A stretch of DNA of 64,000 nt from Arenicola marina (taxonomy: Eukaryota > Annelida > Polychaeta > Arenicolidae): assembly GCA_964019135.1 (NCBI GenBank), contig CAXHSH010000416.1, forward strand, positions 806,001 through 870,000, given 5' to 3'. Below the pieces are notes generated by a model that was given only the letters and a program-made list of their open reading frames with translations, was not told the origin of the DNA and did not search any database. Below, piece after piece: positions 47,620 to 59,526 of the stretch. How positions within the stretch are numbered: the first letter of the stretch is position 1; each line of letters begins with the position of its first letter. Position numbers and translations under genes: made by a program.

Positions 47620-48679
47620 TACAGTCGGCAAATTAGGGCACATAGCTTACTTTTACGAGCATCACAGATACTGATTACGCCTCCAAATAACCGCGTGTCA
47701 GCCTCATCTGTTGTGTCATTCTCTCTGCGTAATACATTTTGGTAACTATCTCGTTATCACTTGTTTCTCGCCAAAAAATACACATAAGCGGGGCAACCGA
47801 TGGGCCATCCGGGGTTCGTGCTTACTGGGCCTACTGCAGTATATTCGTTGTCGGACAAAGCGCGTGGCAGTTCCAAGGCCACCCTACAGAATTGTGGAAT
47901 CGTAAGGCGTCCACTGAGACAGGCAGGTGAAGCTAGCTTGCTGAAAATTGCTAGAATATATCATTGAGGCGATTACTGTAAGAGTGACTGGTTTATGACT
48001 TACTCCTGGCCGTACTTTCCACTTGCCACATCTCAGCTTACCAATTCGTTTTACTTCTACTAGCATTTATTCACGTTACAGGGGCCCATGTAGCCAGTTT
48101 TTGTGTATCTTTGTTAACAATTTAACGCCCAAGACGTAAATTCTGTAGAGTTGTAATGCTGTTTAAAATCAAGCGCGCCAATAGACCGGAAGTTGACACG
48201 CCTGCGCAATAGTCGACATCACGTGCGCATTAAAATTCCATGACTGATCCGCAGGCGGCGGAACCGCATGTGGGTAACGTTCGACTACTCGCATTAAAAT
48301 AAGTTTTTGGGGTCCTCTTTGAAAATGACACCATCATTAGTATGCGTGTTTTCCACCAAATTAACCCAACATGGTTTGTGGGCCAGTGAGAGCTGTCCCT
48401 ATGTGACGGCTCATCCTTTCGTCCGCACATTGTGGGAAGTATATATGTATATGATTGTCATTCTTATGGGCAGTTTCGATGACGTCATAGGTCAACTGCC
48501 CACACGTAGCGGGATGTTGGAAATGTTTGTTAATTATGAGCTATTAAAAGATTCGACCCATACATAGATATATATTGGGTTGCGCCTATAATGTATACAA
48601 CAATATTTAATATATATGACCTTGAAAGGTCACTTCCCACAATGTCGGTGTCGGACCCAATGCCCACAAACCAGGTGAA

Positions 48680-48717
<38 letters not shown>

Positions 48718-49836
48718 TTAACACTGTAAAACATATCTTACTTTACTATAATATTTAATAAGCGTCATTAAATTAATTAATTACCTCAAATTCCAACACA
48801 AAGGACATTACATATATTGTTCCTGTATGAATAATGTTACTATTGCCTGGTGATATTATTATATCATATTAGTTTGATCATACAGCATGCATTTGACATA
48901 TTTTGCATGGATGTCTAAGATATATATGTTTCATTAAATATAGGCACATTTGTCTTTAAGTGTAGATATCTTATTGTAACAGTCTGTGCTGCATGCAAAA
49001 GTAATGACATATAATAAACTATTATACTCAATAAGCACCATTATTTACCTGCAATTCCAAGACATGGTCTCTACAAGGAGTTTCCTTGTGATCCACTTTC
49101 TGTCCAATACAAGAAAGGATATTACATATGTTAGTCATGTATAAATGATGTTACTATTGGGTTGTAACTATTTGAACACTGTCAAAGCATTAAAAAAAAT
49201 ATATGCCATACATCTGTTTTTCCACTGATAGCCATTTTAATGAAGTCTTTAATGAGGCTAATTAACAAAGTGCACCAGATGAAACTAGCAACTTGTGGAA
49301 AGAAGGCAGAACATTGATCAAGAGATAGGGCCCATATGAATGACTAACTAAGGGAGCTACGAAAGTGATTGTAGCTATAGAGGGCTGTGAAGGTGAATAA
49401 CAGCAGAACTTAATCTGGGAAAAGATTGCTGGTAGCAAAAATCTTTAACAATTGGCTCTCATAAACCCAGAGGGCAATAAAACTGTTAAATGGTAGTGGT
49501 GGAAGTGGAGAGGGCTAATTAGAAAACAATTACCAGCAAATAAAAGTTGAGCATTATAAATTATGACAGTATTCAGAATAAACGACAGAATTATGGTAGG
49601 GATACAAGATAAATCAGGGGGGTAGCTAGACAGCTGAGGGGGTTATAGAACCGGATGAAATGAAGGATATATATATAGAACCAGAATATTTCTTAACAGT
49701 TGGTGTAAAAGAATATCATCATCAAACATGATCATGTAACACACCTGTGGTAGATCTATAGTAGGGTGGGAGATGGCAGTATACATGTATGGAACCCTCC
49801 CATCCTCTGAGTATAAAGGACTCTTTATATAGGATC
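47620..49836. other. Intergenic, no gene recognised
   Basis: Contains inverted repeats: GGTTTGTGGGC near 48371 and its complement near 48665; ACATTGTGGGAAG near 48427 and its complement near 48635. A GGGCAGTTT/AACTGCCC hairpin flanks GATGACGTCAT at 48468-48505. A (TA)n microsatellite lies at 48683-48714. Segments near 48790-48850 and 49030-49160 are similar to each other. Confidence 0.45.
48683..48714. repeat. (TA)n microsatellite
   Basis: An uninterrupted run of about 15 TA dinucleotides. Confidence 0.9.
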
Positions 49837-49841
49837 ACACT

Positions 49842-50059
49842 CTGGGCTCGCGTTAGCATTCGCCAATAGCCATTTGGCGAGAAAATTCGGGATTTGGCGA
49901 TAGGAACTTCCTGGACACTCGCCAAAATGGCGAATATAAAATTTCAACTACAAACACATAACCAATTTATAACCAATATATTTAGCTAAGTTTGGCTAAT
50001 GTTTTTCCACGGAATTAGCCAAATTGGCTAATGAAAAAAATATCCTAGCGCGAGCCCAG
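49842..50059. mobile_element. 218-bp MITE with 5-bp target duplication
   Basis: The left terminus is CTGGGCTCGCGTTAG and the right terminus, reverse-complemented, is CTGGGCTCGCGCTAG (14 of 15). ACACT flanks both ends (49837-49841, 50060-50064). The interior has several TTGGCGA and TTGGCTAA motifs in both orientations. No coding capacity. The superfamily is not assigned. Confidence 0.75.
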
Positions 50060-50064
50060 ACACT

Positions 50065-50425
50065 CCAGTCTTTATTTATCCCAATTTTACCACTTAATAA
50101 TAAACCCCTACCCCACCCCAGAAGGGGGAGCAAAAAGAAAATTGGAGAGGTAGAGGCAGGGGGGGGGGGAGGGGGCAGAAAACAGAGTTATAAAAAGGGG
50201 GGCACATATATACATTAGGGTCTGAAAAAGGGGGTGGGGGCATGCCCAGGGGGGTTGGGGGGTCTCGATCAATCTCTCACAGTGTGTGGGCCTGGGAGGG
50301 GGGGGGGGGGGTGCGCCAATGCTAACCATCTAGGAGCAGGAGCACAGCGGATGAGGGGTTGGGAGGAGGCAAAGGGGTGTGAATTTCGTGCTGGTTTAAT
50401 TGTCACGTAAATTTACATTGTATTT
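50065..50425. other. G-rich stretch
   Basis: Runs of G at 50160 and 50300. No gene is recognised. Confidence 0.35.
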
Positions 50426-50427
50426 AC

Positions 50428-50730
50428 CTTGTTTTCCTTCGCAATGGGGGTAGCGGCCTGACGTTTACGAGGCAGTCTAAACTTTGTCTGTGACCCTGCT
50501 CTTCTGTCCTTCTTTACTCCATCAAATTTCTTTAAACGCTTGACACATTGGCCACAGACAAATCCCGTCACGCGCCGAAGATGGGGAAAGACTGTTCTTG
50601 CTGTGTGAGGGGTGGTGACTTTCAGTAGCGTGAATCGCCCGTACGTTTTTTTGTGTACCTTACTTGACCAGACAAATTGGAATCCCACGCGATGCAAAAA
50701 CAGTCCTCCATTGCTGAGATGGCGATCCAC
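50428..50730 (-). CDS. Possible first exon, zinc-binding-like protein
   Basis: Open frame from an ATG at 50730 to a good donor (AAG|GTAAAT) at 50428. It contains TYGRFTLLKV, then RRVTGFVCGQCVKRLKKF, a CxxC pair followed by basic helices, then a lysine/arginine-rich tail. Similar CxxC N-terminal exons occur in THAP/transposase-derived proteins, but only one cysteine pair is visible here. Upstream, 50735-51010 is also open in another frame, so the true start is uncertain. Confidence 0.35.
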
Positions 50731-51010
50731 GTGTGAGTGTTGACAAACATTTGATCTGACTCTGCGCGCGCCGCGAGCATTTCACAACTTCCGGAAAGAC
50801 AAGTGGCGAGCGGCGGGCGATTCGAAATTTGTTGTGTGAAGAAAGATTGACATGTCATGGAACATCGGGTCTGTTGAAAGATATCATCGGTGCTATCCAG
50901 TAACATAACATCTATGGAGTTAAAAAATACTGGATTTGGCGGTGAGTGTTGCTTAGTTTGTTTCACAGAGATGAGGAGAGACGGCAACCCAAGGCGTTCC
51001 GCGGTCACAG

Positions 51011-52700
51011 ACTTGCTTGTGTCTGTGGCTGTAGACGGGCCCTGTCAGATTTTTGCCCGTCCTACAGCCACAGAACTGGGGCTATGTCGACACAAGGCCA
51101 TCTTTAGTACCAGGGACCAATAACTTCTGCAGTACAGGGTCTGCGAAAAAGGTTGGTGTGTGAGGCCGACTTCTGAACAATTCTACTGACTACTTACAAC
51201 ATCCTGGGATATCATGAGACCATGCTTCGAGCTTGCCGAGGACCTCCGTATAACAGATGCCCATATCATGGGCTATCAGACTTAGGTCTTCAACATAAAA
51301 CTCCGCGGTTTATTTATATTGTGTGCGGACGTTATAGCGAGCCGTGGCCGACATCACACACAAAATAGCGATCTGCGAACAGGCGCGCGGCCGCAGGTAT
51401 ATAAAGTCGGCCGCCAACTTCTGCCCTGTTGACCAACACTCTTCTCTCCGGATAGCCCCGCAGGCTTTCATGATTTAAATTCAAGACAGAATGTACTTAT
51501 TGGACACGGAGGAGGTTGGCAATACGGAAATACGGAATATATTGCTCTAATGGCGTTTTCAGCTACTTGTTCAAGCATGCCACATTTGAACTCATAAAGG
51601 GGCTTATCTTTAAAATAAATCTATAAAAGCTACCATCCTACAGTATTAGACAACAGAAGATCCCCGTGACGAGGGAGAGATCGACACAGCAGACTGTGCC
51701 GACAACGAAACCAATGACCATAGGACCTGGCCCCGCAGCCGAAAGGTTGCCAGAGGTGGAATTAGCCAACGACAACGCGCTGATTGCCTTCCAGGCCGCG
51801 CCAGCACCAGCAAACAGGCAATACAAACCCAAGATATCCTAAAGTTCCTCAAGTGCCAACGAGAAGCGTCGGGAAAGGGAAAAAGAACACTCAACAGTGT
51901 TTTTCTATTATTATTAATAACTAATTAATAAATTTAATAATTTAATAAAAATAACAATATTAATAACTAATTAAAAATATTAATAACTAATAAATTAATA
52001 ACGTTATTATTAATAACTTTGAATGTTATTATTCAAAGATAACATTAACTTAAATACGCTAATTTGAAAGACTATTTACAATTTTTCTTCATGCAAGATG
52101 AGTTCGATGATGTTCAATATCTAAAAGATAAATAATAATATATAGTTATATTTCTTATACGTATAATATTGGTTGTATTCCTTAATACTATGAAGAAGCT
52201 TTAGAGTTTATAAATTACTATTATTAAATATACAGTTCCATGACAATCTTGTAGTGTAAGCATTGTAAGTAATGAGAAATAGGTGCTTACCTCTCCTTGC
52301 AAGGCTGCTGATGAATCTTCTTTGTTATCATTCTTGTTACATAGTAAGCTACTGATGTTGGCAAAGATAATCAGCTATACTTCACATTACTTCACATTTT
52401 ATAGGTTATATAAACTGAGGTACAGGTCTTTTAATTCAATTACAATAATTCTCTTTAACCTAATTCATTGTCAATAATACTAATGCAAACCTAATAAATG
52501 TTTACAATGAATATGTGTATAATATCTTATAAGTCATATGTATCAATCATATGCCTATACAGGTTAGCGATTATCATATCACCCACCGATAAGCATATGC
52601 CATATGTATACATATGACCATTTTATAATAATTAAACTTACAGCACTCAATCAATTTTGTTCTCGGGACTTGAATTGTTTCTTAATAATGGAACTCAACT
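51011..52700. other. No gene recognised
   Basis: 51640-51840 holds a 60-codon open stretch on the plus strand without an ATG (GPGPAAERLPEVELANDN). 51900-52260 is very AT-rich with TTAATAA repeats. One AGGTTAGCGATT motif at 52562 is shared with 53930-54670. Confidence 0.35.
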
Positions 52701-52707
52701 AGGACTA

Positions 52708-53502
52708 CTAATAGGACTCATATGCTTGCCTATGACGCTTAAAATCCCATGTGGCTGGCTCCTCATCACCCTCTGAACTGGGCAGATCATTAAGATATTT
52801 TATATCAGATTCTGTGGACTGACATAGAATGTGAAACCACTTTTCTGTAAGTTGCTTGTCAGGATGTATGCCATCATATAAATGTTTGTAGATAAAGTTC
52901 ACAAGCTTTTGTCTGTTTTTTCCTAGTCTACCCCGTTTTTTAATGGTTGTTCTCATGATATCTCTGTCCCATCTTATTGACCTGACCTTGTTCTTTTTGT
53001 TTATAGAGCAAATAACCGTATTTATGTCGTTTACATCTTTCTCCAGTTCCACTTGCTGCTCATATATCTCATCCTTTGTAAAGATGCTTTCAGCCAATAT
53101 ACCTTTGGCTCTATTGAATGATGAAGATAGCTGAAGTGAAACTGGTGGTATAGTAACTATCTTTAGTGTAAGATTTTGTAAAACACTGAGGTCTTTGTCC
53201 AAACTATGCAATTCTTCAATGAGGATACTTTTATTAGACCCTTGTGGGTATACAATTTCAGTCCCACTCTCATGTGTTACTTTCTGTGTTAGATTACAGA
53301 TGCCTGCAGCTATGATAATAATCTTATGAGCTGATTCTGGCAGCATTTTCAACTTTGTCATTATCTCCTTTTTTATTTTACCCAAAGTGGCTCCAGGCAA
53401 AGATACTGATGTCATATTGTGGCAGTTTGGGAATATCTGCTCTCGTAGGTACTGCTGGAATTTGCGTCCCCGGGAGTCTGTCCCAATGATGATACTGGCC
53501 AT
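52708..53502 (-). CDS. SGNH/GDSL hydrolase-like ORF, transposon-associated
   Basis: Intact intronless 264-codon ORF. The N terminus IIIGTDSRGRKF carries the nucleophile block (GxDSR), IIAAGICNLT sits where the glycine/asparagine oxyanion block is expected, and DGIHPD is the catalytic D-x-x-H pair near residue 215. SGNH enzymes are esterases or lipases; such domains also occur in several transposon families. It lies 1.2 kb downstream of a broken Helitron-like helicase on the same strand. AGGTTAGCGATT motifs occur on both sides of it, which suggests one element. Function in the element is unknown. Confidence 0.6.
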   Translation of the reverse strand: MASIIIGTDSRGRKFQQYLREQIFPNCHNMTSVSLPGATLGKIKKEIMTKLKMLPESAHKIIIIAAGICNLTQKVTHESGTEIVYPQGSNKSILIEELHSLDKDLSVLQNLTLKIVTIPPVSLQLSSSFNRAKGILAESIFTKDEIYEQQVELEKDVNDINTVICSINKKNKVRSIRWDRDIMRTTIKKRGRLGKNRQKLVNFIYKHLYDGIHPDKQLTEKWFHILCQSTESDIKYLNDLPSSEGDEEPATWDFKRHRQAYESY

Positions 53503-53929
53503 CCTACAAAATGGCCAGGTTACATGTATGCTTCACCAATCTATCAGGATTTACAACCACATATAATTATGTATACATTTTTTGTAATCCTTATCTAATT
53601 ACGAAAGTAACAGTATCGAATGAACAATGATATTGTGCCATTACACGGACACTGATGGATCAACAAGATAATGAAAGGCAACATTAGCAAAAGTAACTAG
53701 CTAATTATATTCTTATAGGTGCAGACAATGACGTAAAAAAAATCAACCTGTGTATGAGGCTCAGTCTATCTTCGTAAGTAACAAAATTCTATAAGCCAGT
53801 CCCCAGTAACTATAAATCAGTAACCTTGTGCTTTGTGGTTGTGTTTCAGTTTTGGTTGTGTGTCAGTTTTAAGGGGCAATACACGTTATAAGCCTAGATC
53901 ATGATGTAATTAAGCTGTGTCCCCAAAAA

Positions 53930-54815
53930 ACGTAACAGGTTAGCGATTATCTGATCCCCACATCTGTAAATGTTCAGCAGCAAATATCTGGTTTGTAAGG
54001 CTTATCAAGAACCTCTTACGTTTAAGGTATTTTTACATTAGGATGCAATTGGGAGATCACCTCGTCTTGGTTTTATCTGTAAATTTAAACTAACGAGCTG
54101 AAGCCTCTGGGTATTAAAGCTCTATTCAGATTGAAAATAAGAGGTTAGCGATTTCCTTATCACCCACCTCGGTTATTTCAATCATGTGATAGATATTATG
54201 TTTAAACACTGACCCACTTAAGCCAATGTGAATGCTTGATGTCAACTCATACAAATCTTCTGTTATTTTTCAATCTCACTGTGTTTGGTGCCCTCAATCT
54301 CTGCGATCAGCCTGCATGGTTAGGATTTTTATGATGTAAATAATCTATGTCCACAAAAAACAGGTTAGCGATTATCTGATCCCCACATCTGTAAATTTTA
54401 AGCAGCAATATCTGGTTTGGGGTTTAACAGCGTAAGTGATTATCTTGTCACTAACCTAAGTCTTAAGGTTTAATCTGTACGATAAGTTTTTTCAAGAACC
54501 TCTTGGGATTAAAGTCTATTCAAATGACATGAGTAGGTCTGCGATTGGGAGATTACCAACCTTGCCTTGGTTTAATCTCTAAACTTAAATTACCGAGCTG
54601 AAGCCTCTGGGTATTTAAGCTCTATGCAGATTGAAAATAATAGGTTAGCGATTTCCTTATCACCCACCTCGGTTATTTCAATCATGTGATAGATATTATG
54701 TTTAAACCCTGACCAGCCTAAGCCAATGTGAATAATTGATGTCAACTCATACAAATCTTCTGTTACTCTTCAACCTCACTGTGTTTAATGCCCTCAATCT
54801 CTGCGATGCATGACT
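53930..54815. repeat. Tandem duplication of about 430-500 bp at the helicase 3' end
   Basis: Landmarks appear twice: CAGGTTAGCGATTATCTGAT at 53936 and 54361, AGGTTAGCGATTTCC at 54143 and 54642, and the helicase 3' coding end at about 54258-54310 and 54757-54812. So the 3' end plus flank of the helicase was duplicated directly. Confidence 0.8.
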
Positions 54816-57600
54816 TAAACGCAATTTTAGAGTGAATATCAGCATGTCTGGCCATGACTGTATCACTTAAATTACTGATTCTCTTGATTTCTGCTGTTCT
54901 TGCTCGGGTGAGGGCTGTATTAACTTTGTGGCAGAGCCTGTCTTCGTTTACCAGTATATCTGGATGGAAAGCGAAATCTGGGTCTGTTGTGGGTGACCCA
55001 GCGGTTCTTGCACGCGATAGTGCAACATAGAGGGCACCCGGATTTGGCGATTCAAAGCGGCAGCTTCCTGGATCTATGACAATGGACTTATTGATTTCAC
55101 CACTTCCAATCGTCATGGGGGGGCCTCCCTGGTGTAGTGGTTAGCGCACTAGACCGCAGATCAATAGGTCCTGGGTTCGAATCCGGGCTCGGGCACCTAA
55201 TCTGGGGCATGTTTCATTCCTTCATCGTCTCGGGAGGTTCCTTGGCCCAATTTAGCCTGTATGTGCACAAAAGTGGCCTAAAACACCAACATTCCATTCC
55301 ATTCCAATCGTCATTCCTTGACATCGATGAATCGTCGTTCCCCATCCCAATCTGAGCGGAATTTGTTTTCTTTTACAGCAGCCGCAGTCAAGCCGCCTTT
55401 CAATCGGAACTATTGGAATTATATTTTGCAGATAATTGGTAAATTGCGGACCACTGTACTTTGGAAACTGCACCATTACAATTTGTGGAAGAGAAGTACT
55501 GGGTGTGTGACCTATGGGATATATAAGGTTTATGACCGTGCCTGTGGCTCCATTAAACAGACCACATTTAACATTAAGATTGACGGACAACATAACCCGA
55601 GCTCCCTTGCAGAGATAGAGTGTCCGTACTAATCCTCCAGCTTTATCGCAGGACGAAGAAGAGGCGTGAAGACCATTCATGACTGCAGCTATTCTTGCAA
55701 TGGGTGAGAATTGATTGGCTGCCAGCAGACAAGACTTGTTGTGATTCCACTCCTTCTCATGCGTTGGAAAGACAAAAAGGTCTTGTTGTTTCATGCGCTC
55801 CAATAATTTTTTTGGTTGTTTAAACTGTGCCACTGGAATTGTTGAAGCCAGGAAGCCTGCTTCTTTGTGGTAGTATAATGTCTCAGAGATTGCAAAACAT
55901 CCTTAAATTGCTTTTGCTCACGGTCTTGTCGAACAATAGTATTAAGCTGTACTGCTCTGTTAAAGCCTTTCCAAACAAGTTTGCCATGCATTCCAGCTGG
56001 AGTTTTACTATTACCACAATAAACCGGCGAGTCGCAAACTGGTGGCAGCTGAACATCATCCCCCAGGAATATGACGACAGGTATCCCACCCCAGTCCTGG
56101 TCTGATGTGGCGCCTTTGTTAACCGCGTACCGACAGTGATATTCCATCCACCCGATGGTTTGACAGCCAATAAGCGACCTCTCGTCCACAATGAGGCAAA
56201 GAAGGTCTTGACAGTTGTCTTGTAGGACCTTACCAACCAGGCTATCTGGAGGAAACATTTCTTTTCTTGCCTTGGGGCCGATTGGAACTTTTAAAAAGCT
56301 GTGTAGAGTCACAACTGATATCAGATTAGCGCTATATCCTGTTGGACATATAACTTGTGCAGCTTTGTTGTTTTGGAACAATCGTCTACATGCATACACC
56401 AAAGACTTAATTAGGTAAGATTTGCCAGATCCTGCTGCACCGGCAACAACCAACTTCAATTGCTCTGTATCAGATGGCTTTTTGGAATATCTAATAAGAG
56501 TGTTCATCACTAAATTGAAAACAAATCTTTGCTCCTGATTTAGAGCAGAAATTTCAACTTCAGGAAGATTTAATTATTGAAGCTCGTCTGTTGTGTCAGT
56601 TGCAGTCATTTCCTGTAACCAGTTGACTCCGTTGTCATTCGGGTATGCGTTATGTTTACTCGCTTCAGCCCAATTATGGTGTGACCCACCATCATCATAT
56701 TTAAAATCCGAAGTGAAATAGTCATAAACTGCGTTTGGCCTTGGCGCCTCCATCCACTCAGGTTGTTCAACGTCTTCTTGTGATTCTTCCTCAAGGTTTG
56801 TAAAGTCTCGTTCTTTCTCGGGATTTTGAGCGGCCTGTTTCGCACGTTCTATGTCTGCTTTTACAAAATGAGGGCATGTCTGGCTCCTATGAAAAAGTTT
56901 CATTTTGTCCAGCCATGAAGCACCATCCCCAACGATGTCGTTGATTGACCTCCAGTTGGGCCAGTGCAACAACAACGTAGTCCGGCAGTAATCTGGGTTT
57001 AAAGGCCATGTGGCGTAAATATTCGAACCGGCTACAACTGGAACTTTTCCGGATTTGCAAATAAATTGATACCAAGACGATTGGTCATTTTCATTTCGCG
57101 AAAGATATTTGTCTAGAGGGGTTTTCTTGGTGGCTGTGGTGCCAGTCCGCTCAAGGACTCTTGATCCCGAAAGGCTTACATTTTGAAAACGGTGACTACA
57201 ACGATAGAGTGGTAAACCTGCCTGTTCATATGATGCTTCCACAGCTGATATATCACGCTTAACGGTGTTCATAAGCAACTTGGTCACCGCAGTTTTAGCT
57301 GTTGAACCTTCGGTACCCTCAGCGGAATGTAACACATCATCGAAGAGGTCTGCAACATCGCCTGTAGGTTCGTTTCCCTTACAGGCGTAACCAGAGATGT
57401 ACTTTTCACAGGCAATGATGTCATTAACTGATGGATGCTTCGGATCACTTTTCGACAAAATGATGCTGATGTCGCCGTTTGCCCTCCAGCCTTGAGTGTG
57501 ATATCTGGAATGTTGCACCAGAGTACGGTGGTCGCGAGTCATTTCAAGACGATTGGAGCCGTTTCTGTCTTTAAAGTTACTATTTCAACAAATTTTGCGG
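54763..57600 (-). pseudogene. Helitron-like helicase (PIF1 family), 5'-truncated and broken
   Basis: Read from about 57600 down to 54763. RDHRTLVQHS and WRANGDISIILSKSDPKHPS then ISGYACKGNEPT match the region between Rep and helicase in Helitron/Helentron proteins. Helicase motifs follow: VAGAAGSGKSYL (Walker A), LIVDERSLI (motif II), IFLGDDVQLPPV (motif III), TIHRCQGMT (motif V) and ALYVALSRAR (motif VI). The Rep (HUH) part is absent. Lesions are an in-frame TAA at 56571-56573, a frameshift in an A-run near 55805, and a SINE at 55117-55301 that splits the frame after motif V. Helitrons move by rolling-circle replication; this copy cannot on its own. Confidence 0.8.
55117..55301 (+). mobile_element. 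tRNA-derived SINE, 185 bp
   Basis: The head carries A-box TGGTGTAGTGG (55130) and B-box GGTTCGAATCC (55175), the internal Pol III promoter of a tRNA. The tail ends in ATTCCATTCC repeats. It is flanked by a perfect 13-bp duplication TTCCAATCGTCAT (55104-55116, 55302-55314). The acceptor stem does not pair well, so this is not a working tRNA. It inserted into the helicase on the opposite strand; the duplicated codons are the helicase's own. Perfect flanks mean a fairly recent insertion. Confidence 0.9.
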
Positions 57601-58095
57601 CGGGGGTGTTCCGTCAGATCACGTGAGGCGCCGCGGCTGTTGGAACAGCTGTGAACACTGTATAACACTCTGCCTCAAGGAGGCGCTGCCAGTCGCGAAT
57701 CCTGGCCAATAACGTCTAGTATATATATGGTTGGTACCAGTGACTTCCGGAAAGTTAGTCGTTGGCGCTCGCCCTGGCGGAGATTACTTCATGCGTGTTA
57801 CGTCACCAGCACATCAACGTCACTGTACACACGTTTTTTCTCCGCCAGATTTGGATCACAATGAATGTTTACTTTTTGTTGTAATAGTAACTTTAACAAT
57901 CGCCGGTTCAGTCCTCAACTCTTTGCCAGGGTTTAAGCTGGTACCAAATGCCATTCTACATGTTTTCTCCCCAGAATTATTGTTTTCTTTTGCTGGTCTT
58001 AAGCAATAGTCCGAGCAGCGATGGATGTTTATCTTATTTGTCATCAAAATGTGGTCTTCAAGAAGAGAGTCTTGAGTTTCCCCAATATCCATCAG
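57601..58095. other. No gene recognised
   Basis: Lies between the helicase's truncated 5' end and the duplicated segment. Nothing is supported. Confidence 0.35.
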
Positions 58096-58098
58096 TAT

Positions 58099-59526
58099 AC
58101 TGTTTTTCTCTCTCCATTCTTTTCCATTCGTAACCATTACCTTCAAGCACCAGCAATTGTTACACGTTTCGTCTTAAAGATGTCCTCAAATAGTAAATTC
58201 ACATTCACCATAAAATGACCCTTATGATATACATCTTTGCCCTGTCACAGGGACGGTTGATGGGGACCTTATGACTACATGCGCTCCAGGTTACACATCA
58301 ATAGGTCGTCGGGGCCGCGTAGACAAGTATATACCGTCAAGTAGTGCCTAACATATGGTCGTATATCAGGGGTATATGGTTACTGGTTATTTCTTTCTTT
58401 GCATATGTAGTTTCTTTTACTAATGTTTGGCCAGATTACTACCTGTTGCATTGGTCTGTGGCGTCTTGAATCATGCTTGCGGATGTTACAGGTGCGTTGT
58501 TCGGTCGACCTCATCACATGCTAATTCGCTGGGTGTCTAATTTACGGCGGGTCGCGCTGGGGGGGGGTGTCATACTATGGGATGTAGCTAAAGATATCGC
58601 ACGTCAACCTATGTTCTGTTTGTTTTTGAAGTAAAGTTGGATACTTGCTCTATCTTTTCCATTTCCCGCGGCCCATATAGTCAAACATGGGTACCGATTT
58701 TTTTCTAGCATGGGTTTGAAAATTTGGGTTATTGCATTACGTAACATGGGGGTGGTGGTTTCTATTGGTATGTAACCTCCAGCCTCGTCGCATCCCAAAC
58801 TTTACCACGATGGTAATCATAGCTTCACATATAACATTCCCATGATTCTCTATTAATATTAACCTATTGGAAAATGTCATGGGTGATCAAATTCCAGTGC
58901 ATCATTAGACCGAAGCCAGCGGCCATGGCAAACGACTACAGTGATAAACTCCCATACCGCCTAGTTCAACCCGCGTCACAAAATGCTCCAGAACATAAAC
59001 ATATCTCTTACTTCTAGGGTGACGTTTTCCCGTGGAACTCATTACGGCGTCCAGTGACCATGGTGACGTCGTATTCTGGATCCCATGGAACCGTCCACTG
59101 ACCATGGTAAAGACGTATTCTGGATCCCATGGCACCGGCCAGCGACCATCGTGATGTCGCATTCTTGGTCCCATGGCGGTGATATCACATTCTGAAATCT
59201 CATGCCACCGCCCAGTGACCATAGTGACGACGTATTCTGGATACCATGGCATCGCCAGTGACCATGGTGACGTTGCATTCTGGATCCAGTCAGCATGGGG
59301 ATATCGCATTGTGGATCCCATGCCACCGCTCAGTGACCATGGTGACGTGGTATTCTGGATCCCATGACACCGCCAGCGACCATGGTGACGTCGCATTCTG
59401 GATCCAGTGACCATGGAGATATCGCATTCTGAATCCCATAGCACCGCCCAGTGACCATGGTGACGTCGTATCCTGGATCTCATGGCACCGCCAGTGACCA
59501 TGGTGACGTCGTATTCTAGATTTCAT
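58099..59526. repeat. Segmental duplication, copy 1
   Basis: Nearly identical to 62572-63999 (constant offset 4473, apart from small indels). The left breakpoint lies at TGTTTTTCTCTCTCCATTC. The right end of copy 2 runs off the window, so the true length is unknown. It includes the start of the 44-bp minisatellite. Confidence 0.9.

Noticed and set aside
55117..55195. Functional tRNA gene
   Set aside because: A and B boxes are good, but the acceptor and anticodon stems pair poorly and the sequence continues into a SINE tail flanked by a target duplication.
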